Shown here piece by piece: positions 22,832-31,212 of a stretch of DNA of 32,044 bases (its first letter is position 1; the number at the start of each line of letters is the position of its first letter). A program made the translations under genes and the position numbers. Source of the stretch: Thermococcus sp. (GTDB lineage: Archaea; Methanobacteriota_B; Thermococci; Thermococcales; Thermococcaceae); contig NZ_JALXBJ010000092.1 in the NCBI RefSeq assembly GCF_026991495.1, forward strand, positions 1-32,044, read 5' to 3'. The notes under the pieces were generated by a model. It saw only the letters and a program-made list of their open reading frames with translations. It was not told where the DNA came from and ran no database searches.

Positions 22832-24640
22832 TCAAGCCCTCGCGGCCTCGTACTCCTCTGCCGGCTTCTTCCAGGCGATCCAGAAGTCCCAGGCTAAGAG
22901 GAAGTTCAGGAGCACACCAACGAGGGTTATGAGGCCGACCGAGTACCTTGTGAGCGGCGTTGAGATCCCCGGAACCACCACCACGAGGAACCAGAGCAGC
23001 GCCAGCGTCACCGTAATCCAGAGGAAGAGCGCTGGAATTAGCACCGCCCAGCTCCACTTTCCTGCCCTCTGAATCTTCGTGACCCAGAGCGCCGCCGTCA
23101 TGAGGGCTATGCTCGCCAGCATCTGGTTCATACCGCTGAAGGCCGGCCAGAGGATGAGCCACTGGTTGCCCCAGGCGAGGGCGACGCCGAGAATCGCTAT
23201 GACGGTTGAAGCGAGCCACTTGTTCACCAGTATCTTCCCGGTTCCGCTGGAGGTGTCCATGACCATTCCAAAGACTTCCTGCCAGGCAAACCTTCCGAGC
23301 CTCGTGGCGGTGTCGAGCGAGGTCAGTGCAAAGGCCGAGACCCAGAGGCTCGCGAAGACCGTACCTGTCTTGAGAGGCACTCCAAAGGCATCTTTCAGAC
23401 CGTAGGCGTAGCTCTTGGCGAAGATTCCGACCTTACCAACGACGGCGACCTTCTTGGCCGAATTAAGGAGGGGAATCCCAAGTTTGTGCATGACGGTGGC
23501 TAACTTGTCAGCGTGCGCTTGGGCGACTAACGGCGCATAGGCCTTCCCCCAAGTTGACGCGGTTATTCCAATGTTCGCATCGTGGAACACCTGGAACCCG
23601 TAGACAGCAATTGAAGCTATGACAATCGTCGAGAGGAAGCCCTCCGTGAACATTCCGCCGTAGCCGACCATGAGACCGTGTATCTCGTTGTCAAGCTGCT
23701 TGGAGGAGGTTCCCGAACCAACGATGGAGTGGAACCCGCTCAGCGAACCGCAGGCAATGACGAGCGGTATCGTCGGCCAGAAGGGCGATGGTTTGCCGCC
23801 AACGACGTGGGCGCTCCAGGTGGTGTACGCCGGGGCAGTAAAGGTTCCCTTGCCCCCTATCAGGATGAAGGCGAGGCCGCCGAGTATGAGGCCGAACCAA
23901 AGTATGTAGGCGTTGAGGTAGTCCCTTGGCTGCAGCAGTATCCAAACCGGCAACGACGCGGCTATGATGATGTAGAACAGCAGGAATATCGCCCATGCAT
24001 GGTAGCTGGCGTGGATCGGGTACTTGAAGCCGAGCCACACTGAGATCACTAAGAGTATAAGCCCGATAATCGTTGCCCCCGCGAAGTGCAGGCTGGTCTT
24101 GTACATCAGCCACCCCACTATGACCGCCGAGATGAGGAACAGTATTGCAGCCGTCGCTGCCTCCGGGGTGTTCTTGAATATTCCAGCGATGACCGCCGTG
24201 AAAGCCGCGACTACTAAGAGCAGTGCAAACCATATGTAAAGCTCGAAGGTTATGCCAGTCCTCTTGCTCATCAGCTTTCCTGCAATCCACTGGATTGACT
24301 TACCGTCGTAGCGAACCGATGACATCAGCGCCAGGTAGTCGTGGACTGCACCTATGAAGACGTTTCCGAACCAGACCCAGAGCAGTCCAGGAAGCCAGCC
24401 CCACGCCATTGCAACAGCTGGACCGACGATCGGGCCAGCGCCTGCTATCGATGCGAAGTGGTGGCCGTAGAGGACGAGCGGGTGCGCTGGGACATAGTCA
24501 ACACCGTCATACAGCTTGTGGGCCGGTGTTGGCCTGTTGGGGTCGGCCCTGACGACCTTGTTCTGCAGCGCCTTACCGTAGGTGAAATAGAAAACAACGT
24601 ATATAGTCGCTGCCAACAGGATAACTACAGCGGAGTTCAT
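22832..24640 (-). CDS. cstA: Carbon starvation protein CstA family transporter
   Basis: A 602-residue polytopic membrane protein with about 16 or more hydrophobic helices. The N-terminal CstA signature is clear: NRPTPAHKLYDGVDYVP, GHHFASIAGAGPIVGPA and FIGAVHDYLALM. The middle has CGSLSGFHSIVGSGTSSKQL and the C-terminal half has TSLDTATRLGRFAWQE, both conserved in the family. CstA and BtsT proteins import peptides or pyruvate. A peptide-fermenting Thermococcales cell could use it for either. The ATG at 24640 is preceded by GGAGGTG. The Get3-like operon follows on the same strand after 33 bases. Confidence 0.95.
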   Translation of the reverse strand: MNSAVVILLAATIYVVFYFTYGKALQNKVVRADPNRPTPAHKLYDGVDYVPAHPLVLYGHHFASIAGAGPIVGPAVAMAWGWLPGLLWVWFGNVFIGAVHDYLALMSSVRYDGKSIQWIAGKLMSKRTGITFELYIWFALLLVVAAFTAVIAGIFKNTPEAATAAILFLISAVIVGWLMYKTSLHFAGATIIGLILLVISVWLGFKYPIHASYHAWAIFLLFYIIIAASLPVWILLQPRDYLNAYILWFGLILGGLAFILIGGKGTFTAPAYTTWSAHVVGGKPSPFWPTIPLVIACGSLSGFHSIVGSGTSSKQLDNEIHGLMVGYGGMFTEGFLSTIVIASIAVYGFQVFHDANIGITASTWGKAYAPLVAQAHADKLATVMHKLGIPLLNSAKKVAVVGKVGIFAKSYAYGLKDAFGVPLKTGTVFASLWVSAFALTSLDTATRLGRFAWQEVFGMVMDTSSGTGKILVNKWLASTVIAILGVALAWGNQWLILWPAFSGMNQMLASIALMTAALWVTKIQRAGKWSWAVLIPALFLWITVTLALLWFLVVVVPGISTPLTRYSVGLITLVGVLLNFLLAWDFWIAWKKPAEEYEAARA

Positions 24641-24685
24641 ATTTGCACCTCCGTTGGGTTATGCACTTTTATGTATGTCAATGAG

Positions 24686-24695
24686 CACTTAAATG
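24686..24695 (-). promoter_or_regulatory. TATA box of cstA
   Basis: CATTTAAGTG on the minus strand predicts a start near 24665 and a leader of about 25 nt containing GGAGGTG. A second TATA-like ACATAAAAGT at 24665-24674 is too close to leave the ribosome binding site in the message. Confidence 0.55.
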
Positions 24696-24774
24696 GGTTT
24701 CGGTAAAACTGACAACTTTCCAGCCGTGTTACCTTAAATTGTAGAACGTTTAAAAAGAACCAGAAGAATTGAAC

Positions 24775-25221
24775 TTACCCCTCAGCCCTGAGACGGAGGG
24801 AAGTGTGCTCCTGCTTAATCTCCTCTATCTCACTCAGGAGTTCATCGCTGAGTTCCTTCAGCCTGTTGGCGAGCTCCTCGATGCGGGAGATCTTCTCCTC
24901 AAGTGCCCTCTCCCTCTCCTCGACCTCCTCCATAGCCTTTGCCAGCTTCTCCTCCTCTTCCTTCCTGTACACCTCGATATTAAGGCCGCTGTAGTCCCAG
25001 ATCACCTTACCGTCCTCGATCCTGAAGGGCACCTCCACCCTCACAACGTCCCCCTTATCAACTCCCCTCTTCTGGAGCTCCTCAAAGATCCGGACGTTGA
25101 GCTCCCCGGCCGCCCTCACGACCTCCTCCGGGCTGACCTTCCCCCTCGTTAAGGCGAAGAGAACCCTCCTAACTTTGTACGCGTATCCGGAAGCCCTAAC
25201 GAAGCCGGTCCTCAGTTTCAT
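24775..25221 (-). CDS. Archaeal coiled-coil protein, DUF2258 / ThermoDBP-related candidate
   Basis: 148 residues. The N-terminal part, MKLRTGFVRASGYAYKVRRVLFAL with VVRAAGELNVRIFEELQKRGV and VVRVEVPFRIEDGKVIWDYSGLNIEVY, looks like the archaeal DUF2258 family, which I associate loosely with ThermoDBP-type nucleic-acid-binding proteins. The C-terminal 60 residues are a charged coiled coil (EEEEKLAKAMEEVEERERALEEK). The start is ATG 25221 behind GGTGG; ATG 25251 lies beside the TATA box and is rejected. The gene is divergent from adenylate kinase with crossed TATA boxes. A TTCTTTTT run follows the stop and may end transcription. The family assignment is from memory and moderate at best. Confidence 0.65.
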   Translation of the reverse strand: MKLRTGFVRASGYAYKVRRVLFALTRGKVSPEEVVRAAGELNVRIFEELQKRGVDKGDVVRVEVPFRIEDGKVIWDYSGLNIEVYRKEEEEKLAKAMEEVEERERALEEKISRIEELANRLKELSDELLSEIEEIKQEHTSLRLRAEG

Positions 25222-25234
25222 GGGCACCACCAAA

Positions 25235-25243
25235 AGTTTATTC
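25235..25243 (+). promoter_or_regulatory. TATA box of adk
   Basis: AGTTTATTC predicts a start near 25264, leaving a 15-nt leader with GGTGG at 25268-25272. It lies on the far side of the divergent gene's TATA box. Confidence 0.55.
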
Positions 25244-25252
25244 AACTCCATA

Positions 25253-25262
25253 CCATAAATGC
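25253..25262 (-). promoter_or_regulatory. TATA box of the DUF2258-like gene
   Basis: GCATTTATGG on the minus strand predicts a start near 25232 and a leader of about 11 nt containing GGTGG at 25226-25230. Confidence 0.55.
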
Positions 25263-25278
25263 TTATTGGTGGCTTCGG

Positions 25279-25953
25279 ATGAACATACTGATATTCGGAC
25301 CCCCGGGTTCGGGCAAGAGCACGCACTCCCGCAGAATAGTTGAGGACTACGGCATGGTCTACGTTTCCTCAGGCGACATCATCAGGTATGAGATCGAGAG
25401 GGGGAGCTCCCTCGGCAGGGAGATGGACGAGTACCTGAGCAGGGGCGACCTGATCCCCGATACAATAGTCAACACCCTCATAATATCCCGCCTGAGGAGG
25501 CAGCGCAACAACTTCATCCTCGACGGCTACCCGAGGACGCCCGAACAGGTGATAGCCCTTGAGAACTACCTCTATGACCACGGGATAAGGCTAGACCTCG
25601 CGATGGAGATATTCATAGACGAGGAAACGAGTGTGGAGAGGATCTCGGGCAGGAGGATATGCCCGAACTGCGGTGCAATATACCACATCAAGTACAAGCC
25701 ACCGAAGGTGCCGGGGATATGCGACGTATGCGGCTCAAAGCTCATCCAGAGGGAAGACGACAGGGAAGAGGTCGTCAGAAAGAGGTACAGGATCTACATA
25801 AGGAACATGGGGCCGATAATAAAGTTCTACAAGGCCAAAGGCATTTACGTCAGGATCGATGGGGACGGCTCCATAGCGGAGGTATGGAAGAGGATACAGC
25901 CGCTCTTAGACTACATACACGCGAGGGAGCAAAAGAGGAAGGAGCACGAGTGA
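25279..25953 (+). CDS. adk: Adenylate kinase
   Basis: A 224-residue bacterial-type adenylate kinase (2 ADP to ATP plus AMP). The P-loop GPPGSGKST lies at residues 7-15, followed by SSGDIIRYEI, the DGYPRTPEQ segment and an LID with four Zn ligands: C128 and C131 (ICPNCG), C148 and C151 (ICDVCG). Archaea of other orders mostly use a shorter AdkA type; this zinc-LID form is usual in Thermococcales. The ATG at 25279 follows GGTGG. The ParB-like gene begins 10 bases after its stop, so the two form an operon. Confidence 0.95.
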   Translation: MNILIFGPPGSGKSTHSRRIVEDYGMVYVSSGDIIRYEIERGSSLGREMDEYLSRGDLIPDTIVNTLIISRLRRQRNNFILDGYPRTPEQVIALENYLYDHGIRLDLAMEIFIDEETSVERISGRRICPNCGAIYHIKYKPPKVPGICDVCGSKLIQREDDREEVVRKRYRIYIRNMGPIIKFYKAKGIYVRIDGDGSIAEVWKRIQPLLDYIHAREQKRKEHE

Positions 25954-25963
25954 GGCGGAGCCC

Positions 25964-26368
25964 TTGAAGGGGGTCAAACTCATAAGCCGGGAGGAGGCAG
26001 TGAAGCGCGCGGAGCACATAGCGGAGGAGTACGGAGCCATCTACGGCCTGAACTTCAGGATCAAGAGGAGGTTCGTGCCCCTTGAGAAGGTCTTCCCCAC
26101 CCAGGCGGAGCTGAGCGAGGAAAAGCTGCTCGTTGTCCTCCAGGAGATTAAACACGGCTACGACGCACCTCTGATAGTCATACCCTACGGCGGCTCCTAC
26201 TACCTCCTGGACGGTCACCACAGGGCCTTCGCCCTCAGGGAGCTCGGCTTTAGGGAGGCCGAGGCTTTGGTTCTTGTTCCAGACTCTCCCATCGTCCTGG
26301 GTGTCGTCAGAACCGCACGGAAAATGGGAATGAAAAAACTGGAGGACATGAAAATCAGGAGGGGCTGA
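25964..26368 (+). CDS. Small ParB/Srx-domain protein
   Basis: A 134-residue protein with one ParB-like domain. VPLEKVFPTQAELSEEKL is box-I-like, PLIVIPYGGSYYLLDGHHRAFALRELG holds the G-H-x-R-x-x-A signature, and the C-terminus is basic. In this superfamily the fold serves CTP-dependent DNA clamps, nucleases, sulfiredoxin and the archaeal free serine kinase SerK. This protein is much shorter than SerK, so the activity is open. The TTG start at 25964 follows GAGGCGGAG; an in-frame GTG at 26000 behind GGAGGAGG is an alternative and would drop 12 residues. It is co-transcribed with adenylate kinase. It ends directly at the convergent aglB stop. Confidence 0.78.
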   Translation: MKGVKLISREEAVKRAEHIAEEYGAIYGLNFRIKRRFVPLEKVFPTQAELSEEKLLVVLQEIKHGYDAPLIVIPYGGSYYLLDGHHRAFALRELGFREAEALVLVPDSPIVLGVVRTARKMGMKKLEDMKIRRG

Positions 26369-29341
26369 TCAGCCCTCCCACACAACGTATTCCTTCTCGG
26401 TTATGAAGACGGGTTCGAGCCTCTTCTTAGCAACGTCGAAGTTGCTGCCGTACTTGGCGCGCAGTTTCTGGATGAAGGATGTGAAGAGGTCGGAGGGAAC
26501 GCTCACGTGCGCGCTGATCTCGTTGTCCCCGGCCGAGACGCTCAGGGTCTTGAGCGGGATGTAGGCAACAACGTCCTGATGGGGCTCAAGGTAGAAGTCG
26601 TCCTTGTATATGTCCTTCCCGTTCGGCGTGAGGTAGTATGTCACCATAGCCCTCATGGCCAGAGTGACCTTATCGTAGCCCCTCCTGAAAGCCGCTTTGA
26701 GCTGAATTTCCCCGCTCCTGCCGGGTGCAATTGGGGAGCTCGGGTTCACCTCCCTCCCGTTCACCTTAACGGGCCCATCGAGAACCCCCACCGGGCCCTT
26801 CTGGAGGATGTACATGCGGTAGCTGGTTGCGTTGGGAACGTCAAAGCTGACCAGAATGGGCCTTTCGTGAAGGTGGTTGATGTGGAGGTTCTTGGCGAGT
26901 ACCTCCCTCTCAACGAGCTTGCTGCCGTTGTAGGCCTCGAAGACCAGGGTTCCGTTGGTAACGTCCCTCCCGAAGGCCGAGATGTAGACCCTGAAGGTGT
27001 GGTTTCCGAGCGGGAGCTTCCGGGCCGGCGAGAGGGTCGAGTAGACCATCTTCCACGTGCCGTTCTGAACCGTTCCGTTGGTTAGCTCGTCTATCCTGTA
27101 GACCCCAAAGGGGCTGAAGCGGTAGACGTTAACATCACCCTCCGACTTTACGAGCTTGAAGTTGGCCCTGAGCATCATGGACTCAGTGATGTTGAGCGGG
27201 TTGATGTAGTTGAAGGCGAGCTGGACGAAGTTGCTGAAGGCTATCTTCTTGTATGCCAAGATGCCGAAGCTCTGGGAGAAGATGTAGAGCACGTAGTTTA
27301 TGTTCGGGTTCTTGTTCCTGTAAACGGAGCCTCCCCTGGCAAGATTAATGACCATCTCGGGAATGTAGGTTAGAACCCCCCGGGCCGTCCTGACCCTGAC
27401 GTAGAAGGATTTAGTGGTGTTGTCAAAGCCCATCACCGCCCCGTACTGGGAGCTCACTGGCATGAACATGGGGGTCTTCTTGTACTCACCGTAGGTTATG
27501 GCGCCGCCGAGGTAGCTTATGGCGTTGAACTTGTATATGTCGCTCTGCCAGGTTATGAGGTAGTTCAGGCCCCAAGCCTCGAAATCGACCTCACTCTTGC
27601 TCCCGCTGTGAGAGAAGAACTTTGCAAGAACGTACCTCCTGTCGTAGGCGTGGCCGCCGTCCGTGGAAGCGCGCCTGTGCGATAGGAGGCTCGACTCTAT
27701 CCAGTAGCCGTAGTCCCACCAGCTGGTCGCGCTGTCTAAGGGGTTGGTGCTGTTCCTCATCCAGAGGAGGGCGTTCTGCCAAGAAGCCGGAACAGCCTCA
27801 TGGGCGGCCTGAGAGGCGGCGAGGCGTCCCATATCCCTGGCACCGATAACCGGGAGGGGGATGAAGAGGAGTATTAAAACGATGGCGTACATTGCCTTGG
27901 TGCCTACGGTGTCGTTGAGCTTCTCGATGGCCACCATGAGCTCCCCGATGAAGAGGCCGGCGAGCAGAAGCACTGCCCCCGAAGCTTGGAAGCTGAACCT
28001 GACCGCTGTCCAGAGGAAGTAGGTTGCGGCGCTGTAGTAGACCGCTAAGAACATCTCCTTGTAGCCGGTTACATCGCCCTTCCTGTACTTCCAGAGCATT
28101 CTAAGCAGAAGCACCGCAAACCCGAGGACTGAGAGTATGTAGAGCATCCCGTCCTGGCCGGCCCCGGTTCTCCCGTAGTGTATGCTGAAGACGTTCTTCA
28201 CGTAGCCCCAGTTCGGCCTGGCAAGCTCGGCCACCGTCTGGTAGAGGGGGTTGGACTGGTAGGCGCCGGCAAGGAACTTCCACAGATCCCTGCCGAAGTA
28301 GGCGTAGGCACCGATAAAGGCAGCTATACCAATGCCCACGACCGTACCGAGTCTGTGAGCCTTGTCCGAGTAGTTGAGGCCGACGCGCTGGCCGAAGAGC
28401 ATTACGAGGTTTAGGATGAGGGCAGCGAAGTACGCCTCAAGTGAGAACACCAAGAAGGATCTGTAGCCCACGAGCGATACCCTCGTCAGTGCGAGCCCGC
28501 CGAGGAGCACCACGAGCATGGCGGAGTACAGTTCGATGGTGAACCTCCTGAGCTCCCCGATCCTGCCGAAGGTAAAGAGGACTATGGAGTGCAGCGGCAT
28601 GAAGAGCAGGAGTATCCCGAGACCGAACTCGCTCCCCTGCCAGCTCATCATGAACAGCCAGCTGAGAACCACGAAGAGGGAGCCCCATACAAGCTTCACC
28701 GTCAGCTTCTTCACGTTCCTGAAGTTTGACTCCGCGTCCAGGTAGTAGGCCATTGAAAGTATTGCGAACACGAAGAACATCAGGAAGGGAGCCTCACCCC
28801 TCGCGTTTCCGGAGTAGGTTTTGCTGTAGTTTGCGTAGGAGAAGGCTAAGAAGGCGGCCGCCCAAAAGCCAGTCCAGTCGGAGTGGAGCTTCCTGCCGAG
28901 AAGGTAGATGCCGATTATCGTGAGCGCCCCGAGGAGGGGGGTCCATATCTTGAAGAAGTGCAGCTCGGAGTAGCCCAAGGGAGCGAAGAGGATGTTGTAG
29001 ACCTTGGCCGGGATGGCGTAGAGGCCGAGCGAGCCACCGACGTTTACGCCCGCTGGGGGATTGGCGTAGGGGAAGTAGGTGGGCACGCCGTGCCTGACGG
29101 CCTGCCTGAACATCTCGAAGTGAAAGAAGGTGTCAGGGTCTATGAAGTACCTGAGCCTTGCGCTCTTCACCCTGATGAGGTAGCCGTAGTAGGCCAGTAT
29201 GAGCACCAAGGCGGCGATGCCGTATGTCTTTATCCTCTGGTAATATTTTGAGAGCTTTTTCAGGCTTTCAGGCTGTTCCTTACGGCTCTTTCTCTCCCGA
29301 ACTTTTCTCTCCTTCCTCTTTCTATCGCTCTTTTTGACCAT
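26369..29341 (-). CDS. aglB: Archaeal oligosaccharyltransferase AglB (STT3 family)
   Basis: 990 residues. A very basic cytosolic N-terminus (KKSDRKRKERKVRERK) precedes about 13 membrane helices (residues 40-500) and a large extracellular C-terminal domain. Catalytic features are visible: the first acidic motif D68-P-D70 in the first loop (RYFIDPDTFFHF) and WWDYG at 541-545, the sequon-recognition motif. It transfers a lipid-linked glycan to Asn-x-Ser/Thr of exported proteins. Its size matches the long AglB-L form of Thermococcales. The start is ATG 29341, six bases after GAGGTG; a GTG at 29350 overlaps that site. glmS ends 11 bases upstream, so the two genes are an operon. The C-terminus converges directly on the ParB-like gene. 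Confidence 0.95.
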   Translation of the reverse strand: MVKKSDRKRKERKVRERKSRKEQPESLKKLSKYYQRIKTYGIAALVLILAYYGYLIRVKSARLRYFIDPDTFFHFEMFRQAVRHGVPTYFPYANPPAGVNVGGSLGLYAIPAKVYNILFAPLGYSELHFFKIWTPLLGALTIIGIYLLGRKLHSDWTGFWAAAFLAFSYANYSKTYSGNARGEAPFLMFFVFAILSMAYYLDAESNFRNVKKLTVKLVWGSLFVVLSWLFMMSWQGSEFGLGILLLFMPLHSIVLFTFGRIGELRRFTIELYSAMLVVLLGGLALTRVSLVGYRSFLVFSLEAYFAALILNLVMLFGQRVGLNYSDKAHRLGTVVGIGIAAFIGAYAYFGRDLWKFLAGAYQSNPLYQTVAELARPNWGYVKNVFSIHYGRTGAGQDGMLYILSVLGFAVLLLRMLWKYRKGDVTGYKEMFLAVYYSAATYFLWTAVRFSFQASGAVLLLAGLFIGELMVAIEKLNDTVGTKAMYAIVLILLFIPLPVIGARDMGRLAASQAAHEAVPASWQNALLWMRNSTNPLDSATSWWDYGYWIESSLLSHRRASTDGGHAYDRRYVLAKFFSHSGSKSEVDFEAWGLNYLITWQSDIYKFNAISYLGGAITYGEYKKTPMFMPVSSQYGAVMGFDNTTKSFYVRVRTARGVLTYIPEMVINLARGGSVYRNKNPNINYVLYIFSQSFGILAYKKIAFSNFVQLAFNYINPLNITESMMLRANFKLVKSEGDVNVYRFSPFGVYRIDELTNGTVQNGTWKMVYSTLSPARKLPLGNHTFRVYISAFGRDVTNGTLVFEAYNGSKLVEREVLAKNLHINHLHERPILVSFDVPNATSYRMYILQKGPVGVLDGPVKVNGREVNPSSPIAPGRSGEIQLKAAFRRGYDKVTLAMRAMVTYYLTPNGKDIYKDDFYLEPHQDVVAYIPLKTLSVSAGDNEISAHVSVPSDLFTSFIQKLRAKYGSNFDVAKKRLEPVFITEKEYVVWEG

Positions 29342-29352
29342 ACAGACCACCT

Positions 29353-31161
29353 CTATTCAACGGTAACCGACTTCGCAAGGTTCCTCGGCTTATCGGGGTC
29401 GTTGCCCCTCAGAACCGAGAGGTGATAGGCGAGGAGCTGGAGGGGGACAACGTAGACTATGGGGCTCAGGAGCTCATCCACGTCGGGGGTTTGTATGAAG
29501 ACGTCGGCCACCTTCGAGAGCTCCCCCCTGTTGGAGAGGCCTATTATCATGGCCCCCCTGGCCTTTGACTCCTCTATGTTGCTCACCATCTTATTGAACA
29601 GCCTTCCGTCCGGGGCTATCGCAACGACCGGGACGCCGTCCTCCAAGAGCGCGAGCGGGCCGTGCTTGAGCTCCCCGGCGCTCAGACCCTCGGCGTGGAT
29701 GTAGCTTATCTCCTTAAGCTTCAGGGCCCCTTCGAGGGCAGTTGGAACGCCTATGCCCCTACCGATGTAGAAGAAGTCCCGTCTATCCTTCAACTCCTCA
29801 GCGAGCTCCGCGAGTGAACCATCGAGTTCAAGGACTTTCTCAACGAACTCCGGAACGGAAAGGAGGGCCCTCCTAAGGCTCTCAAGTCTCTCCAAGGGCA
29901 CGGTGCCGAGGACGGCCGCCGTCTCAATGGCCAGCATTGTCAGGACGGTGAGCTGGGTTGTGTAGGTCTTTGTGGCGGCAACGCCTATCTCGGGGCCCGC
30001 GTGGGTATATATCGTTAGATCAGCTATCCTCGTGGCCATGCTCCCGACCACGTTGACTATCGCGAGAACCTTGGCCCCCCTTCTCTTCGCGAGCTTCATT
30101 GCCGCCAGCGTGTCGGCGGTCTCACCGCTCTGGGTTATGGCTATCAGGAGGGTGTTCTCGTCTATGAGGTCTTCGAACTCGTACCTGAACTCACTGGCCT
30201 CCTCCACTATGGGGATTTTTTTGGCGAGCTTCTGGAACAGGTACTTGCCGGCGATGGCGGCGTGGTATGAAGTCCCCATGGCAACGAATATCACCCGGTC
30301 GTAGTTCGCTATCTCCCTCGCCACGCGGCCTATCGTCTCCCTGTTGCCGTGGATGGCATCTCTGATGGCCCTCGGCTGCTCGTATATCTCCTTGAGCATG
30401 AAGTGGGGAAAGCCAGCCTTCTCGGCCATATCGAGGGTCCAGGATATCTCATGGACTTCCTTCTCAACGGGCTCCCCTGTGTCAAGCCTCTTAACCACCC
30501 ATGAGTCCTTTGTAACGACGGCGTATTCCCGGTCGTCGAGGAAGACAACCTTATTGGTGTACTCTAAGAAAGCCGGTACATCGCTCGCCGCGAACATCTC
30601 CCCGTTTCCTACCCCGAGGACGAGCGGGCTCTCGTTTCTGACGAAGTATAGCCTATCAGGCTCATCGGCGTACACGATGGCGAGGGCAAAGGAGCCCTTG
30701 AGCTTCTTGAGGGCCCTCCTCATAGCCTCCTCGAAGTCATCTGAGGACTTGAGCTCTTCCTCTATGAGGTGGGCTATCGCCTCAGTGTCGGTGTCGCTTC
30801 TGAAGACGTGGCCCTTCCGCGAGAGCTCCTCCCTCAGCTCGGCGAAGTTCTCGATGATGCCGTTGTGAACGAGAACTATCCTCCCCGTGCAGTCGGTGTG
30901 GGGATGAGCGTTCGTATCGTTGGGAACCCCGTGGGTGGCCCACCTCGTGTGCCCGATTCCCCGGGTTCCCTTCATATCGAGGAAGCGGAGCCTCTTGGCG
31001 AGGTCGTCTATTCTTCCCGCCCCTTTTCTGATGTCGAGGGAGCTCCCATCGCCAGTTACAACGCCGGCCGAGTCGTAGCCCCTGTATTCAAGCCTCTTGA
31101 GGCCCCTAACTATAACCTCACATGCCTTCCTGTCACCGATGTAGCCTATGATACCGCACAA
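29353..31161 (-). CDS. glmS: Glutamine--fructose-6-phosphate aminotransferase (isomerizing)
   Basis: 602 residues. The N-terminal glutaminase domain begins Cys-Gly-Ile-Ile-Gly-Tyr and includes [16 protein letters not shown] and DTEAIAHL. Two SIS domains follow (about 280-420 and 450-580) with [16 protein letters not shown] and a C-terminal [12 protein letters not shown] typical of GlmS. It makes glucosamine-6-phosphate, the precursor of UDP-GlcNAc. The N-terminal nucleophile must be Cys directly after the initiator Met, which fixes the start at TTG 31161 (TTG-TGC-GGT). Longer starts would bury the nucleophile. aglB follows after 11 bases, tying amino sugar supply to protein N-glycosylation. 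Confidence 0.96.
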   Translation of the reverse strand: MCGIIGYIGDRKACEVIVRGLKRLEYRGYDSAGVVTGDGSSLDIRKGAGRIDDLAKRLRFLDMKGTRGIGHTRWATHGVPNDTNAHPHTDCTGRIVLVHNGIIENFAELREELSRKGHVFRSDTDTEAIAHLIEEELKSSDDFEEAMRRALKKLKGSFALAIVYADEPDRLYFVRNESPLVLGVGNGEMFAASDVPAFLEYTNKVVFLDDREYAVVTKDSWVVKRLDTGEPVEKEVHEISWTLDMAEKAGFPHFMLKEIYEQPRAIRDAIHGNRETIGRVAREIANYDRVIFVAMGTSYHAAIAGKYLFQKLAKKIPIVEEASEFRYEFEDLIDENTLLIAITQSGETADTLAAMKLAKRRGAKVLAIVNVVGSMATRIADLTIYTHAGPEIGVAATKTYTTQLTVLTMLAIETAAVLGTVPLERLESLRRALLSVPEFVEKVLELDGSLAELAEELKDRRDFFYIGRGIGVPTALEGALKLKEISYIHAEGLSAGELKHGPLALLEDGVPVVAIAPDGRLFNKMVSNIEESKARGAMIIGLSNRGELSKVADVFIQTPDVDELLSPIVYVVPLQLLAYHLSVLRGNDPDKPRNLAKSVTVE

Positions 31162-31203
31162 ATCCAACACCCCTCCCTGCGCTGGCCCTACATAAACATG
31201 GGA

Positions 31204-31212
31204 CATTAAAAG
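31204..31212 (-). promoter_or_regulatory. TATA box of the glmS-aglB operon
   Basis: CTTTTAATG predicts a start near 31183 and a leader of about 22 nt before the TTG start. The stop codon TAA of the upstream surface-protein gene lies within this box. Confidence 0.55.
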
